From Prevotella sp. (GTDB taxonomy: Bacteria > Bacteroidota > Bacteroidia > Bacteroidales > Bacteroidaceae): a stretch of DNA of 46,202 nucleotides. The position numbers and the translations under genes are program-made. The DNA is taken from positions 1-46,202 of the forward strand of contig JAFRPY010000027.1 of assembly GCA_017428925.1 (NCBI GenBank). Direction: 5' to 3'. Each line of letters begins with the position of its first letter. Position 1 is the first letter of the stretch. Below are positions 17,401-24,871 of this stretch, in pieces. Under the pieces are notes generated by a model. That model was not told the origin of the DNA, did no database searches, and was given only the letters and a program-made list of their open reading frames with translations.

Positions 17401-18449
17401 TGGCCAATCACATTCCTGTTTCCGAGTTTGTAGCCTAAATAATGAAAAGTCAATGTTTTCCTCGGTTGCATGAAAACACCCTTTTGCAACAATCCCATCC
17501 AGATGTTGCCTTTGGCATCTTCTGCTATGCTGTACACCTTGCTCTTCGAGAGGTCTATTTCATGGGAAAAAAACGGATTGTCTATCAACTGACCTGTCCG
17601 GTTCTGGTATAAGCTTACGCCTTGACCATCGTAGCCAATCACCAGCTGCCCATCGCGGAGACTGTAAAGTGAGGATACATGTTTGTGGCCCGTCACGTCG
17701 AGATGGCGAAATTCCTTCGAATTAGCCGAACGTACATAAACACCATCAACAGTAGTTCCCACAAAAATATTATTATCCCTGTCTATGCATACGCGCAATA
17801 TCTTGCCTTTCAGTTTTTCGTCGGTGAGATGTCGTAATGCCTTTTTGCCGTCATATTCCAGCAGTCCAATGTCTGTGACCAACCAGACGTGGCCCTGGCG
17901 GTCTTCAGCCAAGAAATAAACGGTATGCACGTCTTTCAGTGCCCCATTTAACTGGACAGCATGACCAGAATCTATGACTTTCAGAAGGCCGTGCCCGGAA
18001 GTACCTGCGAGAATCGTTCCGTCCTTCTTATTCAGGAAGCACGTCATATAGCATGGCACCGTCTTGCCCGTCAAGTCTTTTACCTCTACATCCCGGAATT
18101 CTCTGCCGTCGTAAGTCTGAAAAGCGCCATACATTCCCAGATAGAACAATCCCCTGTCATCCTGCGTCATGGCATTCACATAGTTGCTTGCCATGCCGTT
18201 TTTCCCGTTTTGCTCTTTTTTTATAATCTGGAACTGATAGCCGTCATACTTGTTCAGTCCATTTCGGGTGGCTACCCACAGAAAACCGTCGCGGTCAATA
18301 TAGACCTGACTGGTGAAACTGCTCGACAGTTGCTTGTCAGCATCAAACAACTGCCCAGGCTGTGCAAAAGCACCAAGGGCAACTAAGAACATAAAGATGA
18401 CAGATAAAAGGGAGAACCTTTCCGTCTGACGAAGAACCTTACAATCCAT
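14436..18449 (-). CDS. Hybrid two-component sensor/regulator (HTCS) with AraC output
   Basis: 1337 residues from ATG 18449; the longer frame to 18653 is rejected because the -7 box is at 18492-18499 and the signal segment (LLSVIFMFLVALGAFAQ) follows ATG 18449. Order: periplasmic Reg_prop two-bladed propeller repeats (many GRxWxGT/GLCxYD units), a Y_Y_Y domain (FKVRAERN), one membrane segment (AYAAYFLLLAAAVWYFI), a histidine kinase with FFMNISHDIRTP, an ATPase domain with DDGEQIPEDKQEKIFERF and GTGIGLDL, a receiver with ISDVMMPEMDG, and a C-terminal AraC helix-turn-helix. HTCS proteins sense oligosaccharides in the periplasm and switch on nearby polysaccharide genes. The divergent GH43 and GH2 genes are its likely targets. 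Confidence 0.95.
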   Translation of the reverse strand: MDCKVLRQTERFSLLSVIFMFLVALGAFAQPGQLFDADKQLSSSFTSQVYIDRDGFLWVATRNGLNKYDGYQFQIIKKEQNGKNGMASNYVNAMTQDDRGLFYLGMYGAFQTYDGREFRDVEVKDLTGKTVPCYMTCFLNKKDGTILAGTSGHGLLKVIDSGHAVQLNGALKDVHTVYFLAEDRQGHVWLVTDIGLLEYDGKKALRHLTDEKLKGKILRVCIDRDNNIFVGTTVDGVYVRSANSKEFRHLDVTGHKHVSSLYSLRDGQLVIGYDGQGVSLYQNRTGQLIDNPFFSHEIDLSKSKVYSIAEDAKGNIWMGLLQKGVFMQPRKTLTFHYLGYKLGNRNVIGQACVVSTIIDSKGRCWVGTDKDGLYCLDSNQNLLKHFIGDGFPSTVLSMVEDAAGRIWVGSYDEGFGYVDANGGSYHKFPQYQNSSGFSMATTAGGDLWISTMGQGLLRIDTQTNSIKKAYTMQSQAPDNPKVNSIANDYISKMSVSPDGKRIYTATTMGVCCLDIEKNSWTSTFGKNCLNYGVPSRIVKEYGGKLWVGTNDGLCCYDLVKHQSHSITTEEGLADNGISSIEQDLKGRLWIGTDHGLCCYDPKTGLTQSFFVDNGLQSNEFSDGASIAIDRGNRVVMVFGGVGGITWFHPERIAPDEWKAQVRLVDFLVEGTSINSPRSELDYQVCDTTVLAANRFVVKHDDNTFSVRISTLTYDNPEHIIYYYSINGEKYTRLQPGTNEITISHLPPGTYHFKVRAERNNQKTAEREFTVVVKAPWWRTPWAYAAYFLLLAAAVWYFITDRRHKEQTRLRLQEHMHAEEMGEAKLRFFMNISHDIRTPMTLIITPLLSLMKQDKDPHRQGVYKTMKRNSERILHLINQMMDLRKIDKGMMRMRMQETDLVEFVGEIYSLFEQQAKSRSISLNYVHDTQNLPVWIDRQNFDKVVVNILSNAFKFTPTGGEICINVTHDDHQATIAISDDGEQIPEDKQEKIFERFYQNPSSSNDRNVGTGIGLDLTRSLVELHYGSIKVHNLDKGCEFVVNIPLGNAHLKPEEMVTDLPESEPVVTELEESLPETSETEMTIPAGSQTTIVVVEDDDEIRNYLEKELSSDYDVKTATNGREALSVIYHCKPNLIISDVMMPEMDGNALCAQIKANSATSHIPVILLTAKNREEDKLEGLETGADAYIVKPFNMEILRRTIVNMLRSQKLMQQKYQQTEPLEQKVEQVKMKSPDEKLLERVMNVINKNITNSDLNVDMIAEEVGISRVHLHRKMKELTGSTPHDFVRNIRLKQAANLLTNQGMNITEVAYACGFSNAGTFSKIFKNVYGMSPREFMEGH

Positions 18450-18491
18450 TATTATGGTATTTAGACGTTCGATTTTTACAATTTCCGAATG

Positions 18492-18522
18492 CAAAGATAT
18501 ACAAATAATATGAAAGTAACAA
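18492..18522 (-). promoter_or_regulatory. Promoter of the HTCS gene
   Basis: TATCTTTG (18492-18499) with TTG at 18520-18522, 20 bp apart, on the minus strand. The ATG at 18449 is 42 nt downstream. The neighbouring 18500-18660 is AT-rich and should also hold the HTCS operator for the divergent promoter, but no half-site is certain. Confidence 0.55.
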
Positions 18523-18673
18523 GAAAATGTTACATTTTTATTGTTTTTTTTACATAAACAGCTTACAGATTTATTTGTAACTTTTTTCTGGAACATAAGA
18601 AACAAACAGGAAAGGTGATACAATCTGACTTCTCTATGATACTTAAAGGACAACCAATTACAAATTAAGTATA

Positions 18674-18681
18674 TACTTTTG
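18674..18681 (+). promoter_or_regulatory. -7 box of the GH43 transcript
   Basis: TACTTTTG fits TAnnTTTG. There is no TTTG at the -33 position, as expected of an activator-dependent promoter. The start of transcription would lie about 340 nt before the GH43 ATG, giving an unusually long leader. Confidence 0.5.
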
Positions 18682-18699
18682 CACCGAAAACGAGAAACG

Positions 18700-18726
18700 A
18701 TGAGAAAAATTATTAAGGTTAGTTAA
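18700..18726 (+). other. Possible 8-codon leader ORF (MRKIIKVS)
   Basis: ATG 18700 to TAA 18726 encodes MRKIIKVS. It lies about 12 nt after the expected transcription start and 24 nt before a strong hairpin with a T run. That position fits a leader peptide or translated start of an attenuator, but a chance ORF of this size is common. Confidence 0.3.
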
Positions 18727-18749
18727 ATTTAGTGGTTAGTTTATTTTGG

Positions 18750-18795
18750 TCGGCACCGTCTGCAAATAGAACATGAAGACGGTGCCGATTTTTGG
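18750..18795 (+). terminator. Strong intrinsic-terminator hairpin in the GH43 leader
   Basis: TCGGCACCGTCT (18750-18761) pairs perfectly with AGACGGTGCCGA (18777-18788) over a 15-nt loop and is followed by TTTTTTGG. It stands between the promoter and the GH43 start, so it would act as an attenuator unless something prevents its folding. Two weaker hairpins follow: ATTGCCC/GGGCAAT (18904-18923) and GGGCTC/GAGCCC with flanking pairing (18967-18992). Confidence 0.65.
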
Positions 18796-19026
18796 AAAAA
18801 AAAGAGATGCAAAAAAAATTCTCTTCTCCAAATGCCGGTGGGCTATTCTTTCGAAGCATGTGCTACAGACTTTGCATATTGGCAGATATTCCACCGGAAA
18901 GCCATTGCCCGACGATGGGCAATCTAAGAACTTTACATTGTTCAGGGTCCGGGCTTGTGAAAGTGCGGGCTCTTTTTTTAGATATTGAGCCCACTTTTAA
19001 AATTATTTTCAAACCCAAATACTATT

Positions 19027-20712
19027 ATGAATAAGAATATCGCAACAAAACTTTTCTGCAACGGAAAGCAACAGCTGGAAAAAGCAGTAAAAAAACTGAT
19101 TCTTGTATTCATTGGAGCCGTCGTGACAATGGCCGTTGAAGGTCAGACGGCCATAAAAAACCCCATGCTGTGGGCCGACGTGCCCGACCCCGACGTGATT
19201 CGCGTGGGCGACACGTTCTATCTGGTATCGACAACGATGCACCTGATGCCGGGCGCACCCATCATGAAGTCGAAAGACCTGAAGAACTGGGAAACCGTAG
19301 GCTATATCTTCGACAAACTGACCGACTCGCCAAAATACGACCTGCTGGAGGGCACGGCCTACGGGCGCGGGCAATGGGCTACGTCGCTGAAATACCATAA
19401 CGGGAAGTTTTACGCACTGCTGGCGCCCAACGAAAGCGGAAAAATGGGCGACACCTACATCTTCAGCGCCGAGAAGGCCGAAGGCCCGTGGACGATTGTA
19501 TCGAGAATGCGCCATTTCCACGACTGCTCGCTGTTCTTCGACGACGACGGGCGCGTGTATGTCATCTATGGCACGGGCGAGATGATGGAGTTGAAACCCG
19601 ACTTGAGCGATGTCATCGAAGGCACCCACCAGCATATTTTCCAGCGCGACGAAGACGAGACGGGACTCTTGGAGGGCAGCAGAATGATCAAGCACCGCGG
19701 CAAATACTACCTGCTGATGATTTCTCACGTGTATGCTCCAGGGCGTCACCGCCGCGAGGTATGCTATAGGGCCGACGACATTCACGGGCCATACGAAAAG
19801 CAGGTGATACTGGAAAGTGACTTCGGAGGTTTCTCGTACGAGGCGCAAGGCACCATCGTCAACACCCAGGACGGCGACTGGTATGGCATCATTTTTCAGG
19901 ACCGCGGCGGCGTGGGCCGTGTGCTGACGCTCATGCCCTGCCGATGGATTGACGGATGGCCGATGCTGGGCGACGAAAACGGCAAGGTGCCCGACACGAT
20001 GCGACCACTGGTGAGTGGACAGCCGGAGACGGCCATCGTGAAAAACGACGATTTCAACAGCCCGAAACTGGGAATGCACTGGCAGTGGAACCACAATCCC
20101 ATCGACGAGGCATGGAGTCTGACCGAACGCCCGGGATTCCTTCGACTGAAGACCAACCGCGTGGTGAACACCCTCTACCTGGCACCGAACACGCTGACAC
20201 AGCGCATGGAGGGCCCGACGTGCAGCGGCAGCATCTGCATGGACGTAGCAAAGATGAAAGACGGCGACTGTGCAGGACTGGCCGCATTCAACAGCGACAC
20301 GGGTGCGCTGACCATCAAGAAGTTAGGCAAAAAACTGGTGCTGGAAATGAATGAGCAGAAAGTGGAGCTGTCTGACCGCGACAAAGTGGTGACGAAGACG
20401 GAGGAGAAAACCGTGGAAAGCTTTGACCTGACGAAGCTGCTGACGAAGCGCAATTCGAAAATATGGCTGCGCATTGATGCCGACTTCCGTCCCGCCACGA
20501 ATGGCCGTCGGATGGGCGGCAACGACCTGGCCACATTCTATTACAGTCTGGACGGCGATCACTGGACGAAAATCGGCTCCGACTACCGTATGAGCTTCGA
20601 CTGGCGCCGATTCTTCATGGGACAGAAATTCGGACTGTTCTGCTACGCCACAAAGTCGAAGGGCGGCTACGTAGACATCGACGAATTCAATTATCAGCGG
20701 AACGAGAACTGA
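19027..20712 (+). CDS. Secreted glycoside hydrolase family 43
   Basis: 561 residues from ATG 19027; TTG 18985 is upstream and has no support. A signal segment (KLILVFIGAVVTMAVEGQ) is followed by a GH43 five-bladed propeller: catalytic base in VPDPDVIR (Asp54), the pKa-tuning Asp in HDCSLFF (Asp166), and the acid in GLLEGSR (Glu216). Residues from about 340 to the end form the C-terminal beta-sandwich common in GH43 exo-enzymes (ending WRRFFMGQKFGLFCYA). Family enzymes are beta-xylosidases or alpha-arabinofuranosidases; which one cannot be settled here. It is divergent from the HTCS gene and 321 bp before a GH2 gene. Confidence 0.92.
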   Translation: MNKNIATKLFCNGKQQLEKAVKKLILVFIGAVVTMAVEGQTAIKNPMLWADVPDPDVIRVGDTFYLVSTTMHLMPGAPIMKSKDLKNWETVGYIFDKLTDSPKYDLLEGTAYGRGQWATSLKYHNGKFYALLAPNESGKMGDTYIFSAEKAEGPWTIVSRMRHFHDCSLFFDDDGRVYVIYGTGEMMELKPDLSDVIEGTHQHIFQRDEDETGLLEGSRMIKHRGKYYLLMISHVYAPGRHRREVCYRADDIHGPYEKQVILESDFGGFSYEAQGTIVNTQDGDWYGIIFQDRGGVGRVLTLMPCRWIDGWPMLGDENGKVPDTMRPLVSGQPETAIVKNDDFNSPKLGMHWQWNHNPIDEAWSLTERPGFLRLKTNRVVNTLYLAPNTLTQRMEGPTCSGSICMDVAKMKDGDCAGLAAFNSDTGALTIKKLGKKLVLEMNEQKVELSDRDKVVTKTEEKTVESFDLTKLLTKRNSKIWLRIDADFRPATNGRRMGGNDLATFYYSLDGDHWTKIGSDYRMSFDWRRFFMGQKFGLFCYATKSKGGYVDIDEFNYQRNEN

Positions 20713-20745
20713 TTATTCACCGAAGCCGACATACCGAATAACCCG

Positions 20746-20833
20746 AAAACTGCTCCTTAAGTGCAGTAAAACTGCTCATCAAGAGCGGAAAAACTGCAAA
20801 TAAGGAGCAGAAAAACTGCACCTGATCAGCAGT
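20746..20833. repeat. 22-bp-period array, motif AAAACTGC
   Basis: AAAACTGC starts at 20746, 20768, 20790 and 20812, each exactly 22 bp apart. Each unit also carries a GCAG or GCGG half near its end, so each reads AAAACTGC-N9/10-GCAG. The last unit forms a perfect hairpin AAAAACTGC/GCAGTTTTT (20811-20837) that looks like an intrinsic terminator after GH43. The rest of the 320-bp gap has no gene. Confidence 0.85.
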
Positions 20834-21001
20834 TTTTCATACGAAATTCCGTTCAAATCCTTTTGAGCCTTAAAGGGTATATTTGTGTCAGATTTTTGGG
20901 AGATTTTTGTTTAAGAAAGCTTGGGGTGCTGAATAGCATGCGCCTGAATTTTATAACAACAAAAGGAAAGGAATATACAATATAGAAATGTGAGCAGCGT
21001 T

Positions 21002-21019
21002 ATTATTCTATAGAATAAT
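21002..21019. promoter_or_regulatory. Perfect 18-bp palindrome before the GH2 gene
   Basis: ATTATTCTATAGAATAAT is self-complementary over all 18 bp and ends 14 bp before the GH2 ATG. It could be an operator, or simply a stem at the start of the message. No -7 box is clear between the array and this site. Confidence 0.45.
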
Positions 21020-21033
21020 CATACAAAAAAATC

Positions 21034-22890
21034 ATGAAGAGAAACTTCGTCCTCTCGTTGCTCATTATACTGGCAACAGCAGCCGGTGCCACCGAGGTGC
21101 CGCAGATTACCAATGTGCTTAGTCGCGAGTCAATGTCGCTAAACGGCCGGTGGCACTACATCGTAGACGTGCAGGAAGAGGGCTATTACGACTACCGCAT
21201 GAACCCCACACCCTGGGGATTTTTCCGCAACGCCAAGCCCCAGCGACCGGAAGACCTCATTGAGTACGACTTCGACAAAGCGGCCACCATGCAGGTGCCA
21301 GGCGACTGGAACACCCAGGACGAACGACTCTTTTTCTACGAAGGAACCGTCTGGCTGAAAACCAGTTTCCAGGCACAGGTTCCCACAGACGACTTCCGCA
21401 CGCTGCTCTATTTCGGGGCGGCCAATTACGACTGCCGCGTATGGGTGAACGGGCACGAAGCCGGACACCATCTGGGCGGTTTCACACCGTTCAACTTCGA
21501 TGTGACCGAGATGCTGCAGGATGGCGAGAACACCGTCATCGTGAAGGTGGACAACAAGCGGAAGGCCGAGGCCGTGCCCACGCAGATTTTCGACTGGTGG
21601 AACTATGGCGGCATCACGCGCGACGTGCTGCTCGTAAAAGTACCCCAAACATATATCGAGAACTATAAGCTACAACTGGAAAAGGCCAATGCCAAGGCCC
21701 GTCAGCGCGAAATTACGCTGACTGTCCACCTGAACAAACCGCTGGCTGGTCAGAAACTGACACTGAGCATTCCCGAACTGAAGGTGAAACAACAATGCAC
21801 CACCGACGGCGAAGGCAATGCCCGACTCACGGTTCGTGTGCCGGCAAAGCGCCTGTCGCTGTGGACTCCCGAAAATCCCAAACGCTATCAGACGGAACTA
21901 TCGCTCGACGGAAAAGACGACAACGGAACCACGGTCAGCGATTTCGTCGCCGACGAAATAGGGTTCCGCACCATCGAAACCCGCGGTAAACAACTGCTGC
22001 TCAACGGCCAGCCCATCTTCCTGCGCGGCATCAGCATCCACGAAGAAAAAGCCAACGGCGGAGGTCGGGCAAACTCAACAGCCGACGCCCACACGCTGCT
22101 CAGCTGGGCCAAGGATTTAGGGTGCAACTTCGTGCGACTGGCCCATTATCCGCACAACGAGTATGCCATTCGCGAAGCCGAGCGCATGGGCATACTCGTA
22201 TGGTCTGAGATTCCCGTCTACTGGACTATCGCATGGAACAATCCCGAGACGTATAAAAACGCCGAACGGCAACTGACCGACATGATACGCCGCGACCAAA
22301 ACCGTGCCAATGTCATCATCTGGTCGATTGCCAACGAGACTCCCCACTCCGCCGAGCGCGACCAGTTCCTGAGCCGTCTGGCAAAACATGCCCGCAGTCT
22401 GGACGACTCGCGGCTCATCTCGATGGCTATGGAAGTCACCTCGGCCTCGAACTACAAAAACCGACTGAACGACAACATGAATGCCTACGTCGACGTGGTT
22501 TCATTCAACCAGTATGTCGGCTGGTATCGCGACGTCAACGATGCGCCGAAGATGACATGGGAAATCCCCTACGACAAACCCGTCATTATCAGTGAATTCG
22601 GGGGCGGGGCAAAATATGGGCTGCACGGTGATGCCAATCAGCGCTGGACAGAAGAGTTCCAGGAAAACCTCTATCGGGAGAACCTTCAGATGATTGAAAA
22701 AATTGACGGACTGGCCGGCACCACCCCGTGGATTCTGAAAGACTTCCGCTCACCCCGTCGCGTGCTCGACGGCATACAAGACTACTACAACATGAAAGGC
22801 GTCTTCTCCGACCGTGGCGAGAAGAAAAAAGCCTTCTATGTGTTGCGCAAGTGGTACGAAGGAAAACAAAAAACGGTCGGACAGAACTGA
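21034..22890 (+). CDS. Glycoside hydrolase family 2, possible beta-glucuronidase
   Basis: 618 residues with a signal peptide (KRNFVLSLLIILATAAGA). Order: jelly-roll sugar-binding domain (GANYDCRVWVNG, GGFTPFNFDVT), immunoglobulin-like domain, then the TIM barrel beginning near RGISIHEE. The acid/base is Glu435 in WSIANET and the nucleophile is Glu521 in ISEFGGGAKYG. Near the C-terminus Asn586-Met-Lys588 in YNMKGVFSDRG sits where beta-glucuronidases have the NxK motif that binds the carboxylate, but other small GH2 enzymes can look alike. With the GH43 enzyme upstream it could strip glucuronate or galactose side groups from hemicellulose; that pairing is inference. Confidence 0.9.
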   Translation: MKRNFVLSLLIILATAAGATEVPQITNVLSRESMSLNGRWHYIVDVQEEGYYDYRMNPTPWGFFRNAKPQRPEDLIEYDFDKAATMQVPGDWNTQDERLFFYEGTVWLKTSFQAQVPTDDFRTLLYFGAANYDCRVWVNGHEAGHHLGGFTPFNFDVTEMLQDGENTVIVKVDNKRKAEAVPTQIFDWWNYGGITRDVLLVKVPQTYIENYKLQLEKANAKARQREITLTVHLNKPLAGQKLTLSIPELKVKQQCTTDGEGNARLTVRVPAKRLSLWTPENPKRYQTELSLDGKDDNGTTVSDFVADEIGFRTIETRGKQLLLNGQPIFLRGISIHEEKANGGGRANSTADAHTLLSWAKDLGCNFVRLAHYPHNEYAIREAERMGILVWSEIPVYWTIAWNNPETYKNAERQLTDMIRRDQNRANVIIWSIANETPHSAERDQFLSRLAKHARSLDDSRLISMAMEVTSASNYKNRLNDNMNAYVDVVSFNQYVGWYRDVNDAPKMTWEIPYDKPVIISEFGGGAKYGLHGDANQRWTEEFQENLYRENLQMIEKIDGLAGTTPWILKDFRSPRRVLDGIQDYYNMKGVFSDRGEKKKAFYVLRKWYEGKQKTVGQN

Positions 22891-22935
22891 CGTCTGCCCG
22901 ACTCGCTATGATGACTTGTATTTCAGTAAAGTCTG

Positions 22936-23958
22936 TCACTGTTTGATGGCTTCCATAATCCGGGCTTCCAGCTCGTCGCAAAGCTCGGGATTGTCGCGCA
23001 GAAGCGCCTTCACGGCCTCGCGTCCCTGTGCCAGTTTGCTGTCTCCGTATGAGAACCAGCTGCCGCTCTTCTGGATGATGCCATAGTTGACGCCCAGGTC
23101 AACAATCTCGCCAATCTTGGATATACCCTCACCGAACATAATTTCGAACTCACATTTGCGGAAAGGAGGAGCCACCTTGTTCTTCACGACCTTCACGCGC
23201 ACCTGGTTTCCGATAACATTGTCACCCTCCTTGATACTGGTGACGCGGCGGATGTCGAGACGCACCGATGAGTAGAATTTCAGGGCATTGCCGCCCGTAG
23301 TGGTCTCGGGATTGCCAAACATGATGCCAATCTTCTCGCGCAACTGGTTGATGAAGATACAAGTGGTGTTGGTCTTCGAAATCGTAGCGGTGAGCTTGCG
23401 CAGGGCCTGACTCATCAATCGGGCCTGCAGACCTACGGCCGATTCGCCCATGTCGCCCTCGATCTCCTTCTTCGGCGTAAGGGCAGCCACAGAGTCGATG
23501 ACCACGATGTCGACGGCTGCCGACGAAATGAGCTGGTCGGCAATCTGCAGAGCCTGCTCGCCGTTGTCGGGCTGTGATATCCAAAGATTGGTCACATCCA
23601 CGCCCAGTTTCTCAGCATAGAAACGGTCGAAGGCATGTTCAGCATCGATGAAGGCAGCAATACCGCCGGCTTTCTGTGCCTCGGCAATGGCATGGATGGC
23701 CAGTGTGGTCTTACCCGACGATTCAGGACCGAAAATCTCGATGATACGCCCTCTGGGATAGCCGCCCACGCCGAGCGCGACATTCAGTCCGATGCTTCCC
23801 GTGGGAATCACGTCGACATTCTCCACCTGTTCGTCGCCTAATTTCATCACAGAGCCTTTGCCGAAGTCTTTATCTATCTTGGCAATGGCCGCCTGCAGTG
23901 CTTTCAGTTTCTCGCTTTGAGGGTTCTGAGCTCCCTCCTCTTCAATTTTCTTCGCCAT
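22936..23958 (-). CDS. recA: Recombinase RecA
   Basis: 340 residues. Walker A is GPESSGKTT (residues 77-85), Walker B is [12 protein letters not shown], followed by the conserved [29 protein letters not shown] loop L2 segments and the C-terminal domain ending [12 protein letters not shown]. It forms filaments on single-stranded DNA for recombination and repair. The gene stands alone with its own consensus promoter. No intrinsic terminator is clear in the 45-bp gap to the convergent GH2 gene. Confidence 0.98.
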   Translation of the reverse strand: MAKKIEEEGAQNPQSEKLKALQAAIAKIDKDFGKGSVMKLGDEQVENVDVIPTGSIGLNVALGVGGYPRGRIIEIFGPESSGKTTLAIHAIAEAQKAGGIAAFIDAEHAFDRFYAEKLGVDVTNLWISQPDNGEQALQIADQLISSAAVDIVVIDSVAALTPKKEIEGDMGESAVGLQARLMSQALRKLTATISKTNTTCIFINQLREKIGIMFGNPETTTGGNALKFYSSVRLDIRRVTSIKEGDNVIGNQVRVKVVKNKVAPPFRKCEFEIMFGEGISKIGEIVDLGVNYGIIQKSGSWFSYGDSKLAQGREAVKALLRDNPELCDELEARIMEAIKQ

Positions 23959-23989
23959 ATTTTTTTACTGTTTTAGTTTATTTTGTTGG

Positions 23990-24021
23990 CAAAGATACAA
24001 AAAGTTGAGAGCAAAACAAAA
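23990..24021 (-). promoter_or_regulatory. recA promoter
   Basis: On the minus strand TTTTG (24017-24021) and TATCTTTG (23990-23997) stand 19 bp apart, the same arrangement as at mazF and dnaG. The recA ATG is 32 nt downstream. No obvious LexA-type palindrome is visible. Confidence 0.7.
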
Positions 24022-24134
24022 AATTTCTTATGCAAATTCGGAATACAACTCTAAAATTACATAAAATGTTGATTGAAATAATCAACCCATCTCGTTATTT
24101 AGACTACTTTTGTAACAACCATTTCCAGACGGGA

Positions 24135-24209
24135 ATGACGGTCTTGATAATTTGCCTATTCATAGTAATACTCTTATGCTTACTTTACAAACATAGCAAA
24201 TTATCTTAA
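24135..24209 (+). CDS. Possible 24-residue hydrophobic membrane peptide
   Basis: ATG 24135 to TAA 24209 encodes 24 residues starting MTVLIICLFIVIL and ending LLYKHSKLS: one transmembrane helix with a short basic tail. TACTTTTG at 24105-24112 is a possible -7 box 22 nt upstream. The form resembles type I toxin peptides and small membrane regulators. No antisense RNA promoter could be confirmed. It lies alone between recA and an orphan gene. The low number of codons means chance is not excluded. Confidence 0.4.
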   Translation: MTVLIICLFIVILLCLLYKHSKLS

Positions 24210-24278
24210 ACTATACTTTATGATTGTAGGCAAACACTCCATTTTTAAGTTTGTTTAACCGTTTGCCGATGAGTCTGC

Positions 24279-24761
24279 ATGGTTAGAGCCACCATCAGAA
24301 GCACAAAAAGCAGTGCCTACACGTTGAAGATTGGTGATACTTTTAGTTCTCCTCACGAATACCTCAAACTATTTGGTATTCATGCAAAGGAAAAACTTTG
24401 GGGGCAGATTCTGCCACGCCATCCCAACATTTCTGTATGGGGGCCTAACTATCGCCATTCCGAATGGCATAATGAAGGAGACAAATCAAAGATGATGCCC
24501 ACCATCACCGAGTATTGGAAGCCGGAGGGGGTGGATAGCGATCAGGTAGTTCAACGAAACATTGATCATTTTAATCACAATTCCCGTCTGAATGAGATTC
24601 GGATTACATTCATGAAGAATCTTGTTGACACCAACTATGTGTATCTTGGTGTCTATCGCATGTCGATGGAATTGTCTGACAGCTCCAAAGTGGTATGGGA
24701 ACGCGTGGCTGAAGAATGCGATCTCAACAAAATAGATTATCTGGAGGAGCTGCGCAATTAA
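24279..24761 (+). CDS. Orphan hypothetical protein, 160 residues
   Basis: I do not recognise a family with confidence. The protein has no signal or membrane segment. The C-terminal half (NYVYLGVYRMSMELSDSSK, then VVWERVAEECDLNKIDYLEEL) looks like the beta-rich end of a larger protein of the kind fused to nuclease or restriction-type proteins, and the N-terminus (TIRSTKSSAYTLKIGDTF) begins abruptly. It may therefore be a C-terminal domain left after loss of the rest, or a stand-alone domain. No -7 box is clear close to ATG 24279. A large inverted repeat of the GC-rich family follows its stop. It is convergent with the dehydrogenase gene. Confidence 0.6.
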   Translation: MVRATIRSTKSSAYTLKIGDTFSSPHEYLKLFGIHAKEKLWGQILPRHPNISVWGPNYRHSEWHNEGDKSKMMPTITEYWKPEGVDSDQVVQRNIDHFNHNSRLNEIRITFMKNLVDTNYVYLGVYRMSMELSDSSKVVWERVAEECDLNKIDYLEELRN

Positions 24762-24770
24762 GAGAACTAA

Positions 24771-24866
24771 AGCCCACCCCAACCCTCCCAAAGGGAAGGA
24801 GTTTAAAATACCTTAACCAAGATTAGGTAATCCAGCTCCCTCCCTTTGGGAGGGTTGGGGTGGGTT
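24771..24866. repeat. Inverted pair of GC-rich palindromic elements
   Basis: The left arm (24771-24801) begins AGCCCACCCCAACCCTCCCA and the right arm (24835-24866) is its inverse, ending TTGGGGTGGGTT; about 30 bp each around a 33-bp AT-rich centre. Each arm has its own small CTCCC/GGGAG-type stem. The pair sits between convergent genes and would fold into a long hairpin. The same paired design occurs inside the RecD-like helicase gene. Confidence 0.8.
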
Positions 24867-24871
24867 ATTGC

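Noticed and set aside
19009-20094. 361-codon open frame antisense to GH43
   Set aside because: Shadow of a GC-rich gene with clear catalytic motifs on the plus strand; no motif or promoter of its own.
20746-20833. Possible CRISPR array (also 1397, 37319 and 46052)
   Set aside because: The period is 22 bp with a 7-12 bp conserved part; CRISPR repeats and spacers are each about 25-40 bp, and no cas gene is near.
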